Positions 7,997 through 16,555 of a DNA stretch of 23,967 bases are shown piece by piece; positions within the stretch are counted from its first letter, which is position 1, and each line of letters starts with the position of its first letter. The notes beneath the pieces were generated by a model. The model did no database searches and was not told where the DNA came from. It worked only from the letters and a program-made list of their open reading frames with translations. This stretch comes from CAZSVI01 sp964610205 (GTDB lineage Bacteria > Bacillota > Clostridia > DSM-8532): positions 1 through 23,967 of the forward strand of contig CAZSVI010000052.1 in NCBI GenBank assembly GCA_964610205.1, written 5' to 3'. The translations under genes were made by a program, and so were the position numbers.

Positions 7997-8100
7997 CAGC
8001 ATAACCAAACATACAAGAGTATAACATAAGATACAGTTTTTTAACAGGGGGAGAAATAAAACGTAACAAAAATAGTAGATCTATATAAATGGTAATTGTC

Positions 8101-10701
8101 TTATGCGCCATGATAAGCCTTTATATACAACTCCTTCAATTCGGATACCAGAGGCATTCTGGGATTCGCGGTTGTGCACTGGTCTTCAAAAGCCTTGTCG
8201 GCCAGTTCGTCTATCACATGCATGAAATGATCCTCAGATATTCCTGTTTCCTTAAGGGATGCCGGTATATCAAGTTTTTTCAATAATTCGGTTATGGCGG
8301 ATATAAGGCATTCAACGCCTTCTGTGGATGTAGCGCAGGGCAGACGAAGATATTTTGCTATCTCCGCATATTTTTCATCCGCGATATAGTGTTCGTATTT
8401 TGGAAAAGCAGTAAATTTGGAAGGTCTGGAAGCATTATACCGTATCACATGAGGAAGCAGAATAGCATTTGCCCTGCCGTGGGGGATATGAAACTCTCCG
8501 CCCAGTTTGTGAGCCAGGCTGTGATTTATTCCGAGGAAAGCATTGGTAAAAGCCATACCGGCAATACAGGAGGCATTATGCATTTTTTCACGGGCCTGTT
8601 TATCGTCTCCGCTCATATAGGATCTCGGCAGATAGTCGAAGACAAGCTGTATTGCTTTCATGGCCAGCGCATCGGTATAATCCGAAGCCATAACCGAGAC
8701 ATAGGCTTCAATGGCATGGGTTAAAACATCGATTCCGGTGTCCGCAGTTACCCCTGCCGGCACAGATTGGACAAATTCAGGATCGATGATAGCCACATCG
8801 GGAGTCAGTTCATAATCCGCAAGAGGATATTTTGTTTCTCTTTCGGGATCGGTTATAACTGTAAATGAGGTTACTTCCGACCCTGTCCCTGACGTAGTGG
8901 GGATGGCTACAAATTTGGCTTTGGTTCCTAACGACGGAAATTTAAAAACCCTTTTCCGTATATCCATAAATTTCATCCGCAGGTCATCAAAATTTGTTTC
9001 AGGGTGCTCATAAAACAGCCATATGGCTTTTGCCGCGTCAATTGCCGACCCTCCTCCCAGGGCAATAATGACATCGGGCTTGAAGGCTTCCGCGGCGACA
9101 ACACCTTCTCTTACGGTGTCGACAGTCGGATCGGGCTGTACCCTGTCAAAAATATCTGAATGGACATAGGTGTCACCTTCCCGTTTTCTCAAATGATAAA
9201 GAACCTTTTCCACATAACCCAACTTTACCATTATTTCATCGGTTACAATCAAAGCTCTTGATATTCCGGGCATATTTGAAAGATATTGAACCGAGCCGGG
9301 CTGAAAATAGATTTTTTCAGGTATTTTGAACCATTGCATATTATACCTTCTCCTTGCCACACGCTTTTTATTAATCAAATTAACGGCAGTCACATTGGCA
9401 GTTGTGCTGTTCCTGCCGAAAGAGCCGCATCCCAGGGTGAGGGAGGGCATATTTGTATTATATAAATCCCCTATGGCGCCGTGGCTGGAAGGCTGGTTTA
9501 CAATTATCCGGCCCGTATTGACTATTTCGGCAAATTCACCGATGATACGGTCATTATTGGAGTGTATAACGGCAGAATGCCCCGAACCTCCGAAATTAAT
9601 CATCTCTACCGAACGCTGTATGCCTTCTTTTGAATTATTCACTTTTAAACAGGCAAGTATCGGGCTTAATTTTTCCCGGGACAAAGGATATTCCGGGCCC
9701 ACCCCTTCTATTTCGGCAACCAGTATTTTGGTTTCATCCGGTGCGTCAATTCCCGCCATATGTGCGATTTTTCCGGCAGACTGTCCTACAATCCGTGGAT
9801 CCATGGCGCCTTTTTCCTGGTTAATGGCCAGTTTTTCAAGCTTAACTCGCTCTTCTTCGTTCACAAAATAACAACCGAGTTTTTTCATGTAGTCAGTCAC
9901 ATTTGTATAAATATCGCTGTCGATGATGACGGCCTGCTCGGATGCGCATATCATTCCGTTATCAAAGGTTTTGGATATAATCAAATCTGTTACGGCTCTC
10001 TTGATATCGGCTGTCTTTTCAATATAGCAGGGAACGTTTCCGGGGCCGACCCCTAACGCAGGTTTTCCCGCGCTATAGGCAGCCTTGACCATGGAGGATC
10101 CTCCGGTAGCCAGTATTAATGAGATGCCGTCATTTTTCATCAATAGCTGGGTGGCTTCTATGGAAGGTTCCTCCACCCACTGGATACAGTTCACCGGTGC
10201 TCCTGCCTTAACGGCGGCATCCCGGACAGTTCGGGCAGACTCTACGCTGCATTTTTGAGAGCCGGGATGAAATGCAAATATGATAGGATTTCTTGTTTTT
10301 ATAGCAATAATGCATTTAAAAAGCGTTGTTGAGGTTGGATTTGTAACAGGAGTAATTCCGGCGATGACTCCAACCGGTTCAGCTATATCAAAATAATCCT
10401 CTTCTTCATTTTCATCTATAATACCAACGGTTTTCTGATGTTTTATACTATGGTAGATGTATTCGGTAGAAAAAAGATTTTTAATTATTTTGTCTTCATA
10501 AACACCCCGTCCGGTTTCTTCAACCGCCAGTTTTGCCAGTTCCATGTGCCTTGCCAGCCCGGCCAGAGTCATTTCTTTAACGATAGTATCCACCTGTTGC
10601 TGGTTAAGCTTAACCATTTCCATTAAAGCATTCTTTCCGTTTTCAACCAGACTCTCTATATTACCGGGTATTCCCCCGGAATCATGATTATTTTCAATCA
10701 T
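8101..10701 (-). CDS. adhE: Bifunctional aldehyde-alcohol dehydrogenase AdhE
   Basis: The product is 866 residues, the expected AdhE length. The ATG at 10701 is used because GGAGG stands 7 bases upstream; the frame continues 28 codons further upstream without support. Residues 1-440 form the CoA-acylating aldehyde dehydrogenase domain with catalytic Cys252 in FDNGMICASE and cofactor-site motifs such as GITPVTNPTSTT and GVGPGNVPCYI. A linker (about 441-455) leads to the iron-dependent alcohol dehydrogenase domain. That domain has the nucleotide motif ALGGGSAIDAAKA (547-559) and metal ligands Asp658, His662, His727 and His741. The enzyme reduces acetyl-CoA to acetaldehyde and then ethanol with NADH in the cytoplasm, usually as spirosome filaments. 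The gene is about 115 bases downstream of the Fe-S/FMN membrane protein on the same strand. Confidence 0.97.
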   Translation of the reverse strand: MIENNHDSGGIPGNIESLVENGKNALMEMVKLNQQQVDTIVKEMTLAGLARHMELAKLAVEETGRGVYEDKIIKNLFSTEYIYHSIKHQKTVGIIDENEEEDYFDIAEPVGVIAGITPVTNPTSTTLFKCIIAIKTRNPIIFAFHPGSQKCSVESARTVRDAAVKAGAPVNCIQWVEEPSIEATQLLMKNDGISLILATGGSSMVKAAYSAGKPALGVGPGNVPCYIEKTADIKRAVTDLIISKTFDNGMICASEQAVIIDSDIYTNVTDYMKKLGCYFVNEEERVKLEKLAINQEKGAMDPRIVGQSAGKIAHMAGIDAPDETKILVAEIEGVGPEYPLSREKLSPILACLKVNNSKEGIQRSVEMINFGGSGHSAVIHSNNDRIIGEFAEIVNTGRIIVNQPSSHGAIGDLYNTNMPSLTLGCGSFGRNSTTANVTAVNLINKKRVARRRYNMQWFKIPEKIYFQPGSVQYLSNMPGISRALIVTDEIMVKLGYVEKVLYHLRKREGDTYVHSDIFDRVQPDPTVDTVREGVVAAEAFKPDVIIALGGGSAIDAAKAIWLFYEHPETNFDDLRMKFMDIRKRVFKFPSLGTKAKFVAIPTTSGTGSEVTSFTVITDPERETKYPLADYELTPDVAIIDPEFVQSVPAGVTADTGIDVLTHAIEAYVSVMASDYTDALAMKAIQLVFDYLPRSYMSGDDKQAREKMHNASCIAGMAFTNAFLGINHSLAHKLGGEFHIPHGRANAILLPHVIRYNASRPSKFTAFPKYEHYIADEKYAEIAKYLRLPCATSTEGVECLISAITELLKKLDIPASLKETGISEDHFMHVIDELADKAFEDQCTTANPRMPLVSELKELYIKAYHGA

Positions 10702-10815
10702 ACGAAGCCCTCCAATTTCTGAATTCTTCGTTATATAGTTTGCTAATAAACATGAGTTAAATACATGAAGATTAAATTTTCTCAATGGTTTAAAGGAAAA
10801 AGGGTGCTATGGCTT

Positions 10816-12081
10816 CTATCGGTGGTTTTGGATTTCAGCTTTTTTCAAGGCGTTTTCAACCGCTTTTTTAATTCCGTCACTTGTTTTTGTTGCCCCTGAG
10901 ATAGAATCACCCTGTGTGGATTGTTCTTTTATTATTTCCTCGGGTATTACCTCAAAGGACTCTTCGAAATATCCTCTGGTTTCCCGGTGCGATACAATTT
11001 CAATATTGGTGATTTCGTCATTTTCAATGGTGACCAACACCTTGAACCCGGGACGATAAGCTACCGAAATACCTTCGTACACACCGTCCGCATACTTTTT
11101 GTCCGTATAAGCCGGAATTTCTGAGCCTGTATCCCGGTTATATCCGACTATATCCATGACGGTTACGGATTCATCGGTTTTGTTGTCCATATATGTTGTG
11201 TTTAATAGGTATCCGACAAATACGGAGAAGAACAATATGGTTACAATAAAAAATGTAAGACCCTTTTGTTTAAGGGAAATTGTATGATTAAAGGTATAGT
11301 CAACGGTCACGGTATTTTTAACAGGACAATGATTACCCGAAATGCATTTAAAGCATGAAATACACTGTGCATCATCAATTTTTGTCTTTTCCGATACCGC
11401 AATATTCATAGGACATTTTGTGCTGCATTTTTTACAATTAATGCAAGAGGATGCTTTGCGCCGGATTCTGAAAAAGCTGATTTTGTTTGTTAATCCAATC
11501 AGTGCGCCATAGGGGCACAAATATTTGCACCAGGGTCTTTCTGTGAAAAAGGATATGACAACAATTCCAAACAGAATGACAGCACCTGCAGGCAGTGAAT
11601 TATTCCATGGTTTTGTAATGGAATTATAAATGCATAACGGATGAAGCAGTGTGATAATATGGAAGATGTAAAAGCATATAACCGTAAGCAGAACAATATA
11701 CCTGAAAAGACGCAGATATTTGTCGACAGAGGGAGGCACTAGTACATTGTACTTTTTAATGTTCAGCTTTTTGGTTAGTTGTGTAATTAAATCCTGGATG
11801 GTTCCGAAAGGACATATCCATCCGCAGAATACCGATCCGAATAAAAGAGATATAACAATAACGGCAACAGTGACAGGGCTGAGCAATATGCCGCGTATTA
11901 GCAGTTCAAGCAGAGCCGTAACCCCTCCGACAGGGCAGAGCCCTTGAAGTGAGACGGGGGGAAGGTCTGATCTGCTTGAGTTATATAAAACGGTGTGCAC
12001 CGAAACAACGGCTAAAAGTCCAATAAACAAAAGTTGAACAGGTAATCTTAACTTTTTGTATTTCTTATCCGATCTCAGCAT
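10816..12081 (-). CDS. Membrane 4Fe-4S protein with C-terminal FMN-binding domain (NapH/NosR/RnfG-like fusion)
   Basis: The product is 421 residues, with AAAGGA about 8 bases before the ATG. About five membrane helices are visible (roughly 13-33, 66-88, 125-148, 164-180, 275-295). Polyferredoxin-type cysteine motifs CGWICPFG (86-93) and CKYLCPYG (185-192) are followed by two 4Fe-4S motifs: Cys213/216/219/223 and Cys240/243/246/252. Beyond the last helix is an FMN-binding domain (about 330-415) with SGATKTS (395-401), the motif in which a Thr is flavinylated by ApbE in RnfG/NqrC/NosR proteins. No apbE is in this window. It probably moves electrons from cytoplasmic carriers through the membrane to a flavin on the outer face. 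It follows a lipoprotein gene and a strong hairpin, and precedes adhE. Confidence 0.9.
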   Translation of the reverse strand: MLRSDKKYKKLRLPVQLLFIGLLAVVSVHTVLYNSSRSDLPPVSLQGLCPVGGVTALLELLIRGILLSPVTVAVIVISLLFGSVFCGWICPFGTIQDLITQLTKKLNIKKYNVLVPPSVDKYLRLFRYIVLLTVICFYIFHIITLLHPLCIYNSITKPWNNSLPAGAVILFGIVVISFFTERPWCKYLCPYGALIGLTNKISFFRIRRKASSCINCKKCSTKCPMNIAVSEKTKIDDAQCISCFKCISGNHCPVKNTVTVDYTFNHTISLKQKGLTFFIVTILFFSVFVGYLLNTTYMDNKTDESVTVMDIVGYNRDTGSEIPAYTDKKYADGVYEGISVAYRPGFKVLVTIENDEITNIEIVSHRETRGYFEESFEVIPEEIIKEQSTQGDSISGATKTSDGIKKAVENALKKAEIQNHR

Positions 12082-12099
12082 ATCAATAGTCCTTTCAAA

Positions 12100-12138
12100 A
12101 GCTATATAGGTTGAATCAGAAATTCAACCTATATAGCT
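12100..12138 (-). terminator. 17-bp perfect hairpin between lipoprotein and Fe-S/FMN genes (terminator or attenuator)
   Basis: Perfectly complementary 17-base arms (12100-12116 and 12122-12138, core GGTTGAAT/ATTCAACC) enclose a 5-base loop. On the minus strand the stem is followed by TTTTG, then almost at once by the AAAGGA ribosome binding site of the Fe-S/FMN gene. It may terminate the lipoprotein transcript, partly attenuate readthrough, or stabilise the downstream mRNA end. Confidence 0.65.
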
Positions 12139-12206
12139 GTGAAATATAAAAAGAATTGTATAACATATATTTGGAAAATTCTTTTTCAATAGATATCACT
12201 TCAAAA

Positions 12207-13049
12207 TTAATATATCAGCGAATAAAGCACTTCATACAGTGCTTGTCTCACATAATCACTGAATGGCAGTCCCTTTTCAACGCAATAATCTTTTACACTG
12301 ATCCTGGAATCCGGAACAGGAACTCCAATAATGCGTGATATTTCTTCTTCGGGTATTCCCATTTGAAGGAGATCGCCAAAAGTGGTGCGTCCGTATATTT
12401 TATATTCATCGTCATCATCTTCATGAAAGGAAATCTGGTTAAAGGGGATAGGAGCAGCTTCCTCTACGGTTACAATATACTTTTCAAGATACTCAAGTTC
12501 CTCTTCCGATAGTGTTCCCAGCTCTTTCAGAATCTTTGCGGCAGGTTCAAGCAGATATTCCGGTTCGTGAATATCAAAAGGCATTCCCGTATACATGGAA
12601 ACAAAGACGATCATGGAACCGTTTCCAATATTTTTTCCGCTTCCTGAAAGGCCATCAAAAATATATTTATAATGTTTGTTCTGAACCATCTCTGCTTCAT
12701 CGACAGGAATATGAAAAGCTTCAGCCAAAACAGAAAGGGAAATATCAAAGTATCTTGATATGCTACCAAGTGTATAGGAACCTCTAATATCGGCAGGATT
12801 ATATTTTCCTTCATATTCTCCGGATAAAAATACTGCGGGCTTTAATTCACCTCCACGGCCTTCGGGTTCATTCTTCCCGTCGGAGTGTTCATTCTCTTCA
12901 CAGGATGAGTCCTGGTTGTCGCCTGATTCGATTGTACCGATGGCTTCGGTTTCAACAGCTCCGGAATCCGCCGCCTTATTTGATGAACAGGCGGATATAT
13001 GCAATAAAAGCATTGCACATAAAATGACAAATGTTAGTATTCTCTTCAT
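12207..13049 (-). CDS. Lipoprotein with two copies of a small helical module
   Basis: The product is 280 residues. A GAGGAG ribosome binding site is about 10 bases before the ATG. The start MKRILTFVILCAMLLLHISAC is a lipoprotein signal with Cys21 as the lipidation site, followed by an acidic, low-complexity spacer to about residue 75. Two similar segments are visible: residues 88-117 (DIRGSYTLG...HIPV) and 217-246 (KIYGRTTFG...GVPV). Both have the pattern I-x-G-x-x-T-(L/F)-G, then a helix, then (I/V)-P-V. From memory, such segments also occur fused to NapH-type 4Fe-4S membrane proteins, matching the neighbour downstream. I infer a surface partner of the Fe-S/FMN electron-transfer protein. No cofactor-binding cysteine cluster is present in the mature part (only isolated Cys50 and Cys256). 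Confidence 0.75.
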   Translation of the reverse strand: MKRILTFVILCAMLLLHISACSSNKAADSGAVETEAIGTIESGDNQDSSCEENEHSDGKNEPEGRGGELKPAVFLSGEYEGKYNPADIRGSYTLGSISRYFDISLSVLAEAFHIPVDEAEMVQNKHYKYIFDGLSGSGKNIGNGSMIVFVSMYTGMPFDIHEPEYLLEPAAKILKELGTLSEEELEYLEKYIVTVEEAAPIPFNQISFHEDDDDEYKIYGRTTFGDLLQMGIPEEEISRIIGVPVPDSRISVKDYCVEKGLPFSDYVRQALYEVLYSLIY

Positions 13050-13274
13050 AATTACTTTTCTCCTCTCTTTAGCAATAGTATCGTTTGGATTTTCCTTTCC
13101 TTGATGTCATACCAACCGGGATATTTGCATATCCGCTTAGCAGAAACCGGGGAAGGGCTTGTAAAGATTTTTCATCAATCTAGTATGGAACAAGTATAGT
13201 AATCAGTTGTGTCAAAATTGTGCCATATACATGAACAGTTTATGAAAAGGAATAAACAGTAACCCGTCAGCTGC

Positions 13275-13332
13275 TTGACAGAAACTGGTTCATTCCCTAT
13301 GATTGCGGCTGAGAGATCTGCTGTGGTATAAT
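13275..13332 (+). promoter_or_regulatory. Tandem sigma-A-type promoters for the pdxA-like/regulator genes
   Basis: P1 is TTGACA (13275-13280), a 17-base spacer and TATGAT (13298-13303), a near-perfect vegetative promoter. P2 is TTGCGG (13303-13308), an 18-base spacer and an extended -10, TG-G-TATAAT (13324-13332). Both point to the PdxA-like gene at 13738, leaving a leader of about 400 bases. No sigma-54 promoter was found in this interval by scanning for GG-N10-GC. Confidence 0.65.
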
Positions 13333-13737
13333 AAACGATGTGAGTTAAGTGTAAGATTGATATGGTTTTAAGTAAACTTCTTTCATGAACTAATCCGGTT
13401 CCCATACAACAGGAATCGAAGGTATTGGAAGAAAAATCAATAGTCTATTATTCAAATATGTGTTAGCGATTAAGGTAAAATTTAGTGAGGTAAAGATGTA
13501 CCCCACGCCTCTTTAAGTGACTTTTGTCAGAGGTAGATTAATAAAGTGTATTTTAGCTCGATGAACTAATAGCATGCGCCGTGTTATGACTTTCATAAAC
13601 AGACGGAAGGTATTGCCTGACGGGCTGCTCAGTTTTGGATTTTGCAATTCTATACTGGCGCATTGATAAAACGGTGTGTTGCAATTGCAAGCTATTGGAT
13701 TCCATTGGTTAACAACAAGATGAGGAAGGTGAAAATT
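13304..13737 (+). other. Long untranslated leader upstream of the first PdxA-like gene
   Basis: About 400 bases after the tandem promoters hold no convincing gene. Visible items are a six-codon ATG frame at 13496-13516 with AGTGAGG five bases before it and a hairpin-like CCTC/TGAC...GTCA/GAGG overlapping its end (13509-13533). There is also a perfect 12-bp palindrome TTGCAATTGCAA at 13679-13690, with the half TTGCAATT also present at 13642-13649. The palindrome may be an operator. The mini-frame could be a leader peptide or chance. Confidence 0.4.
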
Positions 13738-14811
13738 TTGGCTAAAACATTAAAAAAACCACCTGTTGGTATAATCCTGGGTGATCAAGCAGGAATAGGA
13801 CCGGAAATCGTGCTCAAATTGCTTTTAAAACCTAAAATATACGATTTGTGTTATCCGCTTCTTATAGGTAATTATGAATTGCTGTTTGAAAAGGCTAACA
13901 GGATAGCTCCGGATCTTTTTTTTAATCGGATTACAATAGAAACTATTCCCTCCGATATAAACAAGCTATTTATAGGGGGTATTCCGGTTATAGATGTCGG
14001 AGGAGATGTATCAAAAGTCAGGGTTGGCGAAATAACAGGTGAAAGTGGTATGATTGCCTATAAATCGATTGTACAGGCATATTCAATTTTGAAAAAGGGA
14101 TATGCAAAGGGTATCGTAATGGCGCCAATCAATAAGGAAGCCTTAGCTAAATCCGGATGTGGGTATCAGTCTGAATATGAACTATTCGCATATCTTGCTG
14201 GAGTTGATGAAGTTCAGACTGTTGTGAAAGGCGGGGATGTGTTTAGATCATCTGTAATTGGACATATTCCCTTCAGAGAAATATTGTCTCACTTAACTAC
14301 TGAAAAAATAATACAGACCGGAGTTGGGCTTAATAATGTAATGAATCTCTTTGGCAATACAAAAAAAAGAATTGCAGTCGCTGCATTGAATCCTCATGGA
14401 GGTGAGGGTGGTCTTCTAGGCACTGAGGAATTTGAGATAATTGTACCGGCCATAAAGAAACTGAATAAAATGGGTATAGATACATTAGGCCCCTATCCGG
14501 CCGATACGATATTTAACCGTGCCATGAACGGAGACTTTGAAGGAGTAGTCCATTTATACCATGATCAGGGTAATATTGCAATGAAAACACAGATGTTTGA
14601 ATCGACAGCTATAATTTATACAAATGTTCCTTTCCCGGTTTTGTCAACAGGGCATGGAAGTGCTCTTGATATTGCAGATCTGGGAATTGCAAACCCTACC
14701 AATTTATCTTATGTATTTACGACTTTCTCAGAAATATATAGAAATACGTATAACGAAGCCAAAACGCGTTCCCAACCCACCTCTATAGGCGGCGGGTACC
14801 GATTGCCTTAA
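13738..14811 (+). CDS. Divergent PdxA-family dehydrogenase (paralogue 1)
   Basis: The product is 357 residues, the family size. The TTG at 13738 is chosen because GGAAGGTG lies 7 bases upstream and because it aligns with the start of the second paralogue (LKK-x-x-x-GIILGD). The frame continues upstream without a ribosome binding site. PdxA-family metal ligands are present: His176 (GHIPFREI), His220 (LNPHGGEGG) and His275 (YHDQGN). So are the conserved PINK Lys and the LK-type Lys283. However, the phosphate-site GHTEF of true 4-hydroxythreonine-4-phosphate dehydrogenase is YQSEY here. The IRTSxDHG segment, with its substrate-binding Arg, is VLSTGHG, and GDPAG is GDQAG. It is probably an NAD-dependent hydroxy-acid dehydrogenase with a substrate other than that of vitamin B6 synthesis. 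A sigma-54 activator follows within about 120 bases. Confidence 0.88.
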   Translation: MAKTLKKPPVGIILGDQAGIGPEIVLKLLLKPKIYDLCYPLLIGNYELLFEKANRIAPDLFFNRITIETIPSDINKLFIGGIPVIDVGGDVSKVRVGEITGESGMIAYKSIVQAYSILKKGYAKGIVMAPINKEALAKSGCGYQSEYELFAYLAGVDEVQTVVKGGDVFRSSVIGHIPFREILSHLTTEKIIQTGVGLNNVMNLFGNTKKRIAVAALNPHGGEGGLLGTEEFEIIVPAIKKLNKMGIDTLGPYPADTIFNRAMNGDFEGVVHLYHDQGNIAMKTQMFESTAIIYTNVPFPVLSTGHGSALDIADLGIANPTNLSYVFTTFSEIYRNTYNEAKTRSQPTSIGGGYRLP

Positions 14812-14927
14812 TCAGGTGGTGAGCTTCCTCATTGGTGTATTTTGGACAGCAAAATCATGCTCCCATTGCTATAAAAAAGCAACAGGAAGCATTGATAGAA
14901 AAGCGATTAAGCGAAGGGAGAACCAAA

Positions 14928-16244
14928 GTGAAATCGTATATTAACAATATTAAAATTGAAAGGATACTGGATGTTTTTGAAATTGCGGTTATAATAACCA
15001 ATACCCGTGGTGATTTGCTGTATGGAAACAAACACTATGATAACATTCAAAATCAGATTTCGCTGAATCAAGTAATCCTGAAAAACGTCATATCAGAAGC
15101 GGCAGAAACAGGGAAAAAAGTCAAACATAATGAACAGCATTATGTTATCACCAGTACACCCTTGCTATGCGAGGAGCATAACCAAACCTTAATATTATCT
15201 CAGATAAATGATGTAGCCAATATGCAAAAGCTAAAGAGTGAATTGGAGGATAGTGTTAAACGTAATGCTGATTATGGAGAAAAGTTAAGCAGAATAAATC
15301 TTAGTGATGCTATAGCAAACAGTGCAAATATGGTGAAAGTATTTGAAAAAGCCAAACAGGTTGCCCAATATCCGACTACAGTTATGCTTGTTGGTGAAAC
15401 CGGTGTTGGTAAGGAAGTTATAGCTTCATTTATACATAGAAACAGTGACAGAAGTCAAAAACCTTTAATCAAAATTAATTGCAGTGCCATACCTGATCAA
15501 TTATTGGAATCCGAACTTTTTGGATATGAAAGCGGGGCATTCACTGGTGCTAAGATTAAGGGTAAAGCGGGACTGTTCGAGCTGGCGAATCATGGAACAA
15601 TCCTTCTTGATGAGATTGGAGACATGGACTTTGCGCTCCAATCAAAGCTCTTGAGAGTACTGCAGGAGAATGAAATTATGCGGCTTGGGGGTCAAAAGAT
15701 AATTCCGCTGGATGTTCGTGTGATATCGTCAACCAACCGGAATCTTAAAACAATGATGGAGCAGGGCAGTTTTTCCGATGCTTTATATTATAGGCTTAAT
15801 GTTGTTGAGTTGCGTATACCGGCTTTACGTCAACGTCGTGAAGATATAATGCCTCTTTCAACCTTTTTTTTGCAGGATTTTTGTGAAAAGTATAAGCTTG
15901 AAAAATATTTTTCTCAAAACATAAGGGAATGTTTTTTAAATTATTATTGGCCCGGAAATGTTAGAGAATTGAAAAACATGGTAGAAAATTTGGTTGTTTC
16001 ATCTCCGAATCGGCAAATCGACGCAAACGATCTTCCGGCCAGGATGGTATATTCTGAAATAGTTAACACAAAAAAGGGATTGGAATCCGGTGAAAGCATG
16101 CAGGAAGCCATAGAAAATCTTCAACGTGAGTATATCAGTGTGGCGTTGGAGGAAAAAGGCAGTATACGTAAGGCAGCTGTAGATCTGGATATTGATCCAT
16201 CCACCTTACACCGCTTAATAAAAAAGTTGAATATAAAAACATGA
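14928..16244 (+). CDS. Sigma-54-dependent transcriptional activator (PAS, AAA+, Fis-type HTH)
   Basis: The product is 438 residues from the GTG at 14928, which has GAAGGGAG 7 bases upstream. The frame is open further and a TTG at 14832, with AGGTGG before it, would add 32 residues, so the start is uncertain. In the shorter numbering, a PAS-like sensor fold lies at about 10-100 (LDVFEIAVIITNTRGDLLYGN), then a helical linker. The AAA+ domain carries Walker A GETGVGKE (156-163), the sigma-54 contact loop GAFTGA (203-208) and Walker B TILLDEIGD (224-232), with RLGG and RQRREDI downstream. A Fis-type helix-turn-helix ends the protein (SIRKAAVDLDIDPSTLHRLI). All parts needed to open sigma-54 promoters are intact. 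A matching promoter lies at 16556-16571, just downstream, in front of the second PdxA-like gene. The ligand sensed by the PAS domain is unknown. Confidence 0.95.
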   Translation: MKSYINNIKIERILDVFEIAVIITNTRGDLLYGNKHYDNIQNQISLNQVILKNVISEAAETGKKVKHNEQHYVITSTPLLCEEHNQTLILSQINDVANMQKLKSELEDSVKRNADYGEKLSRINLSDAIANSANMVKVFEKAKQVAQYPTTVMLVGETGVGKEVIASFIHRNSDRSQKPLIKINCSAIPDQLLESELFGYESGAFTGAKIKGKAGLFELANHGTILLDEIGDMDFALQSKLLRVLQENEIMRLGGQKIIPLDVRVISSTNRNLKTMMEQGSFSDALYYRLNVVELRIPALRQRREDIMPLSTFFLQDFCEKYKLEKYFSQNIRECFLNYYWPGNVRELKNMVENLVVSSPNRQIDANDLPARMVYSEIVNTKKGLESGESMQEAIENLQREYISVALEEKGSIRKAAVDLDIDPSTLHRLIKKLNIKT

Positions 16245-16274
16245 TGATATGCAGGTAAGGATGGGCCTTCGCCA

Positions 16275-16288
16275 CACCTGTAGAGGTG
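16275..16288 (+). terminator. Short hairpin after the regulator gene
   Basis: CACCT-GTAG-AGGTG (16275-16288) lies 30 bases beyond the regulator stop and directly before the larger repeat at 16294. It lacks a T-run, so termination is only a guess. Confidence 0.3.
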
Positions 16289-16293
16289 AGCCA

Positions 16294-16371
16294 GGGACGG
16301 TTCTTTCATTTGGAAGCGAAAGAACCGTCCCCTTGCTTCTTTTGGAAGCGAAAGAACCGTCCCCTTGCTTC
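16294..16371. repeat. GGGACGGTTCTTTC inverted and direct repeat cluster
   Basis: A 14-base arm GGGACGGTTCTTTC (16294-16307) is inverted at 16318-16331. A 31-base unit starting TTTGGAAGCGAAAGAACC occurs twice in direct order (16309-16339 and 16341-16371, one base between). The same GGGACGGTTCTTT motif is, from memory, a recurrent intergenic repeat in many Firmicutes. Here it separates the regulator from the sigma-54 promoter and may act as a terminator or insulator. Confidence 0.75.
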
Positions 16372-16503
16372 CTCAGAGTATTAAAAATAAAACAGAAGCA
16401 AAGGGAAATGTATTAGTAATGATACAGAAAAAGACTTTTCTTATGTGTTCTTTATAATTACCCCTAATTTTTTTAGTGAAAAAAATTAATTTTATTTTTA
16501 ATA

Positions 16504-16538
16504 ACCCGGGTAAATAAAAGCTTTGGAATGGTTATTCC
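16504..16538 (+). promoter_or_regulatory. Candidate activator-binding sites upstream of the sigma-54 promoter
   Basis: Two palindromes lie 20-55 bases before the -24 element: ACCCGGGT at 16504-16511, with AT-rich imperfectly symmetric flanks, and GGAAT-GGTT-ATTCC at 16525-16538. Sigma-54 activators bind inverted repeats upstream of their promoters, so these are the best candidates for the neighbouring regulator's sites. An A/T hairpin (16466-16487) lies further upstream. Confidence 0.4.
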
Positions 16539-16555
16539 GAGAATGGTATATAAGT

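Noticed and set aside
9326..9871. 181-residue plus-strand frame
   Set aside because: Antisense to adhE; the adhE frame carries all family motifs, so this is a shadow.
13206..13225. Minus-strand TGGCAC-N5-TGACA, near match to a sigma-54 promoter
   Set aside because: The -24 half is perfect, but the invariant GC of the -12 element is not at the required spacing (AC is found instead).
13175..13405. 76-residue minus-strand frame
   Set aside because: No ribosome binding site or family pattern, and it overlaps the tandem plus-strand promoters.
13496..13516. Six-codon frame with a ribosome binding site, possible leader peptide gene
   Set aside because: Too short to support as a gene; kept only as a note in the leader entry.
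13738..14811. Genuine vitamin B6 biosynthesis gene pdxA
   Set aside because: Phosphate-site residues are changed, a paralogue with the same changes is next to it, and the context is transport and sigma-54 regulation.
16294..16371. CRISPR array
   Set aside because: Only two direct copies with a one-base gap and no spacers.
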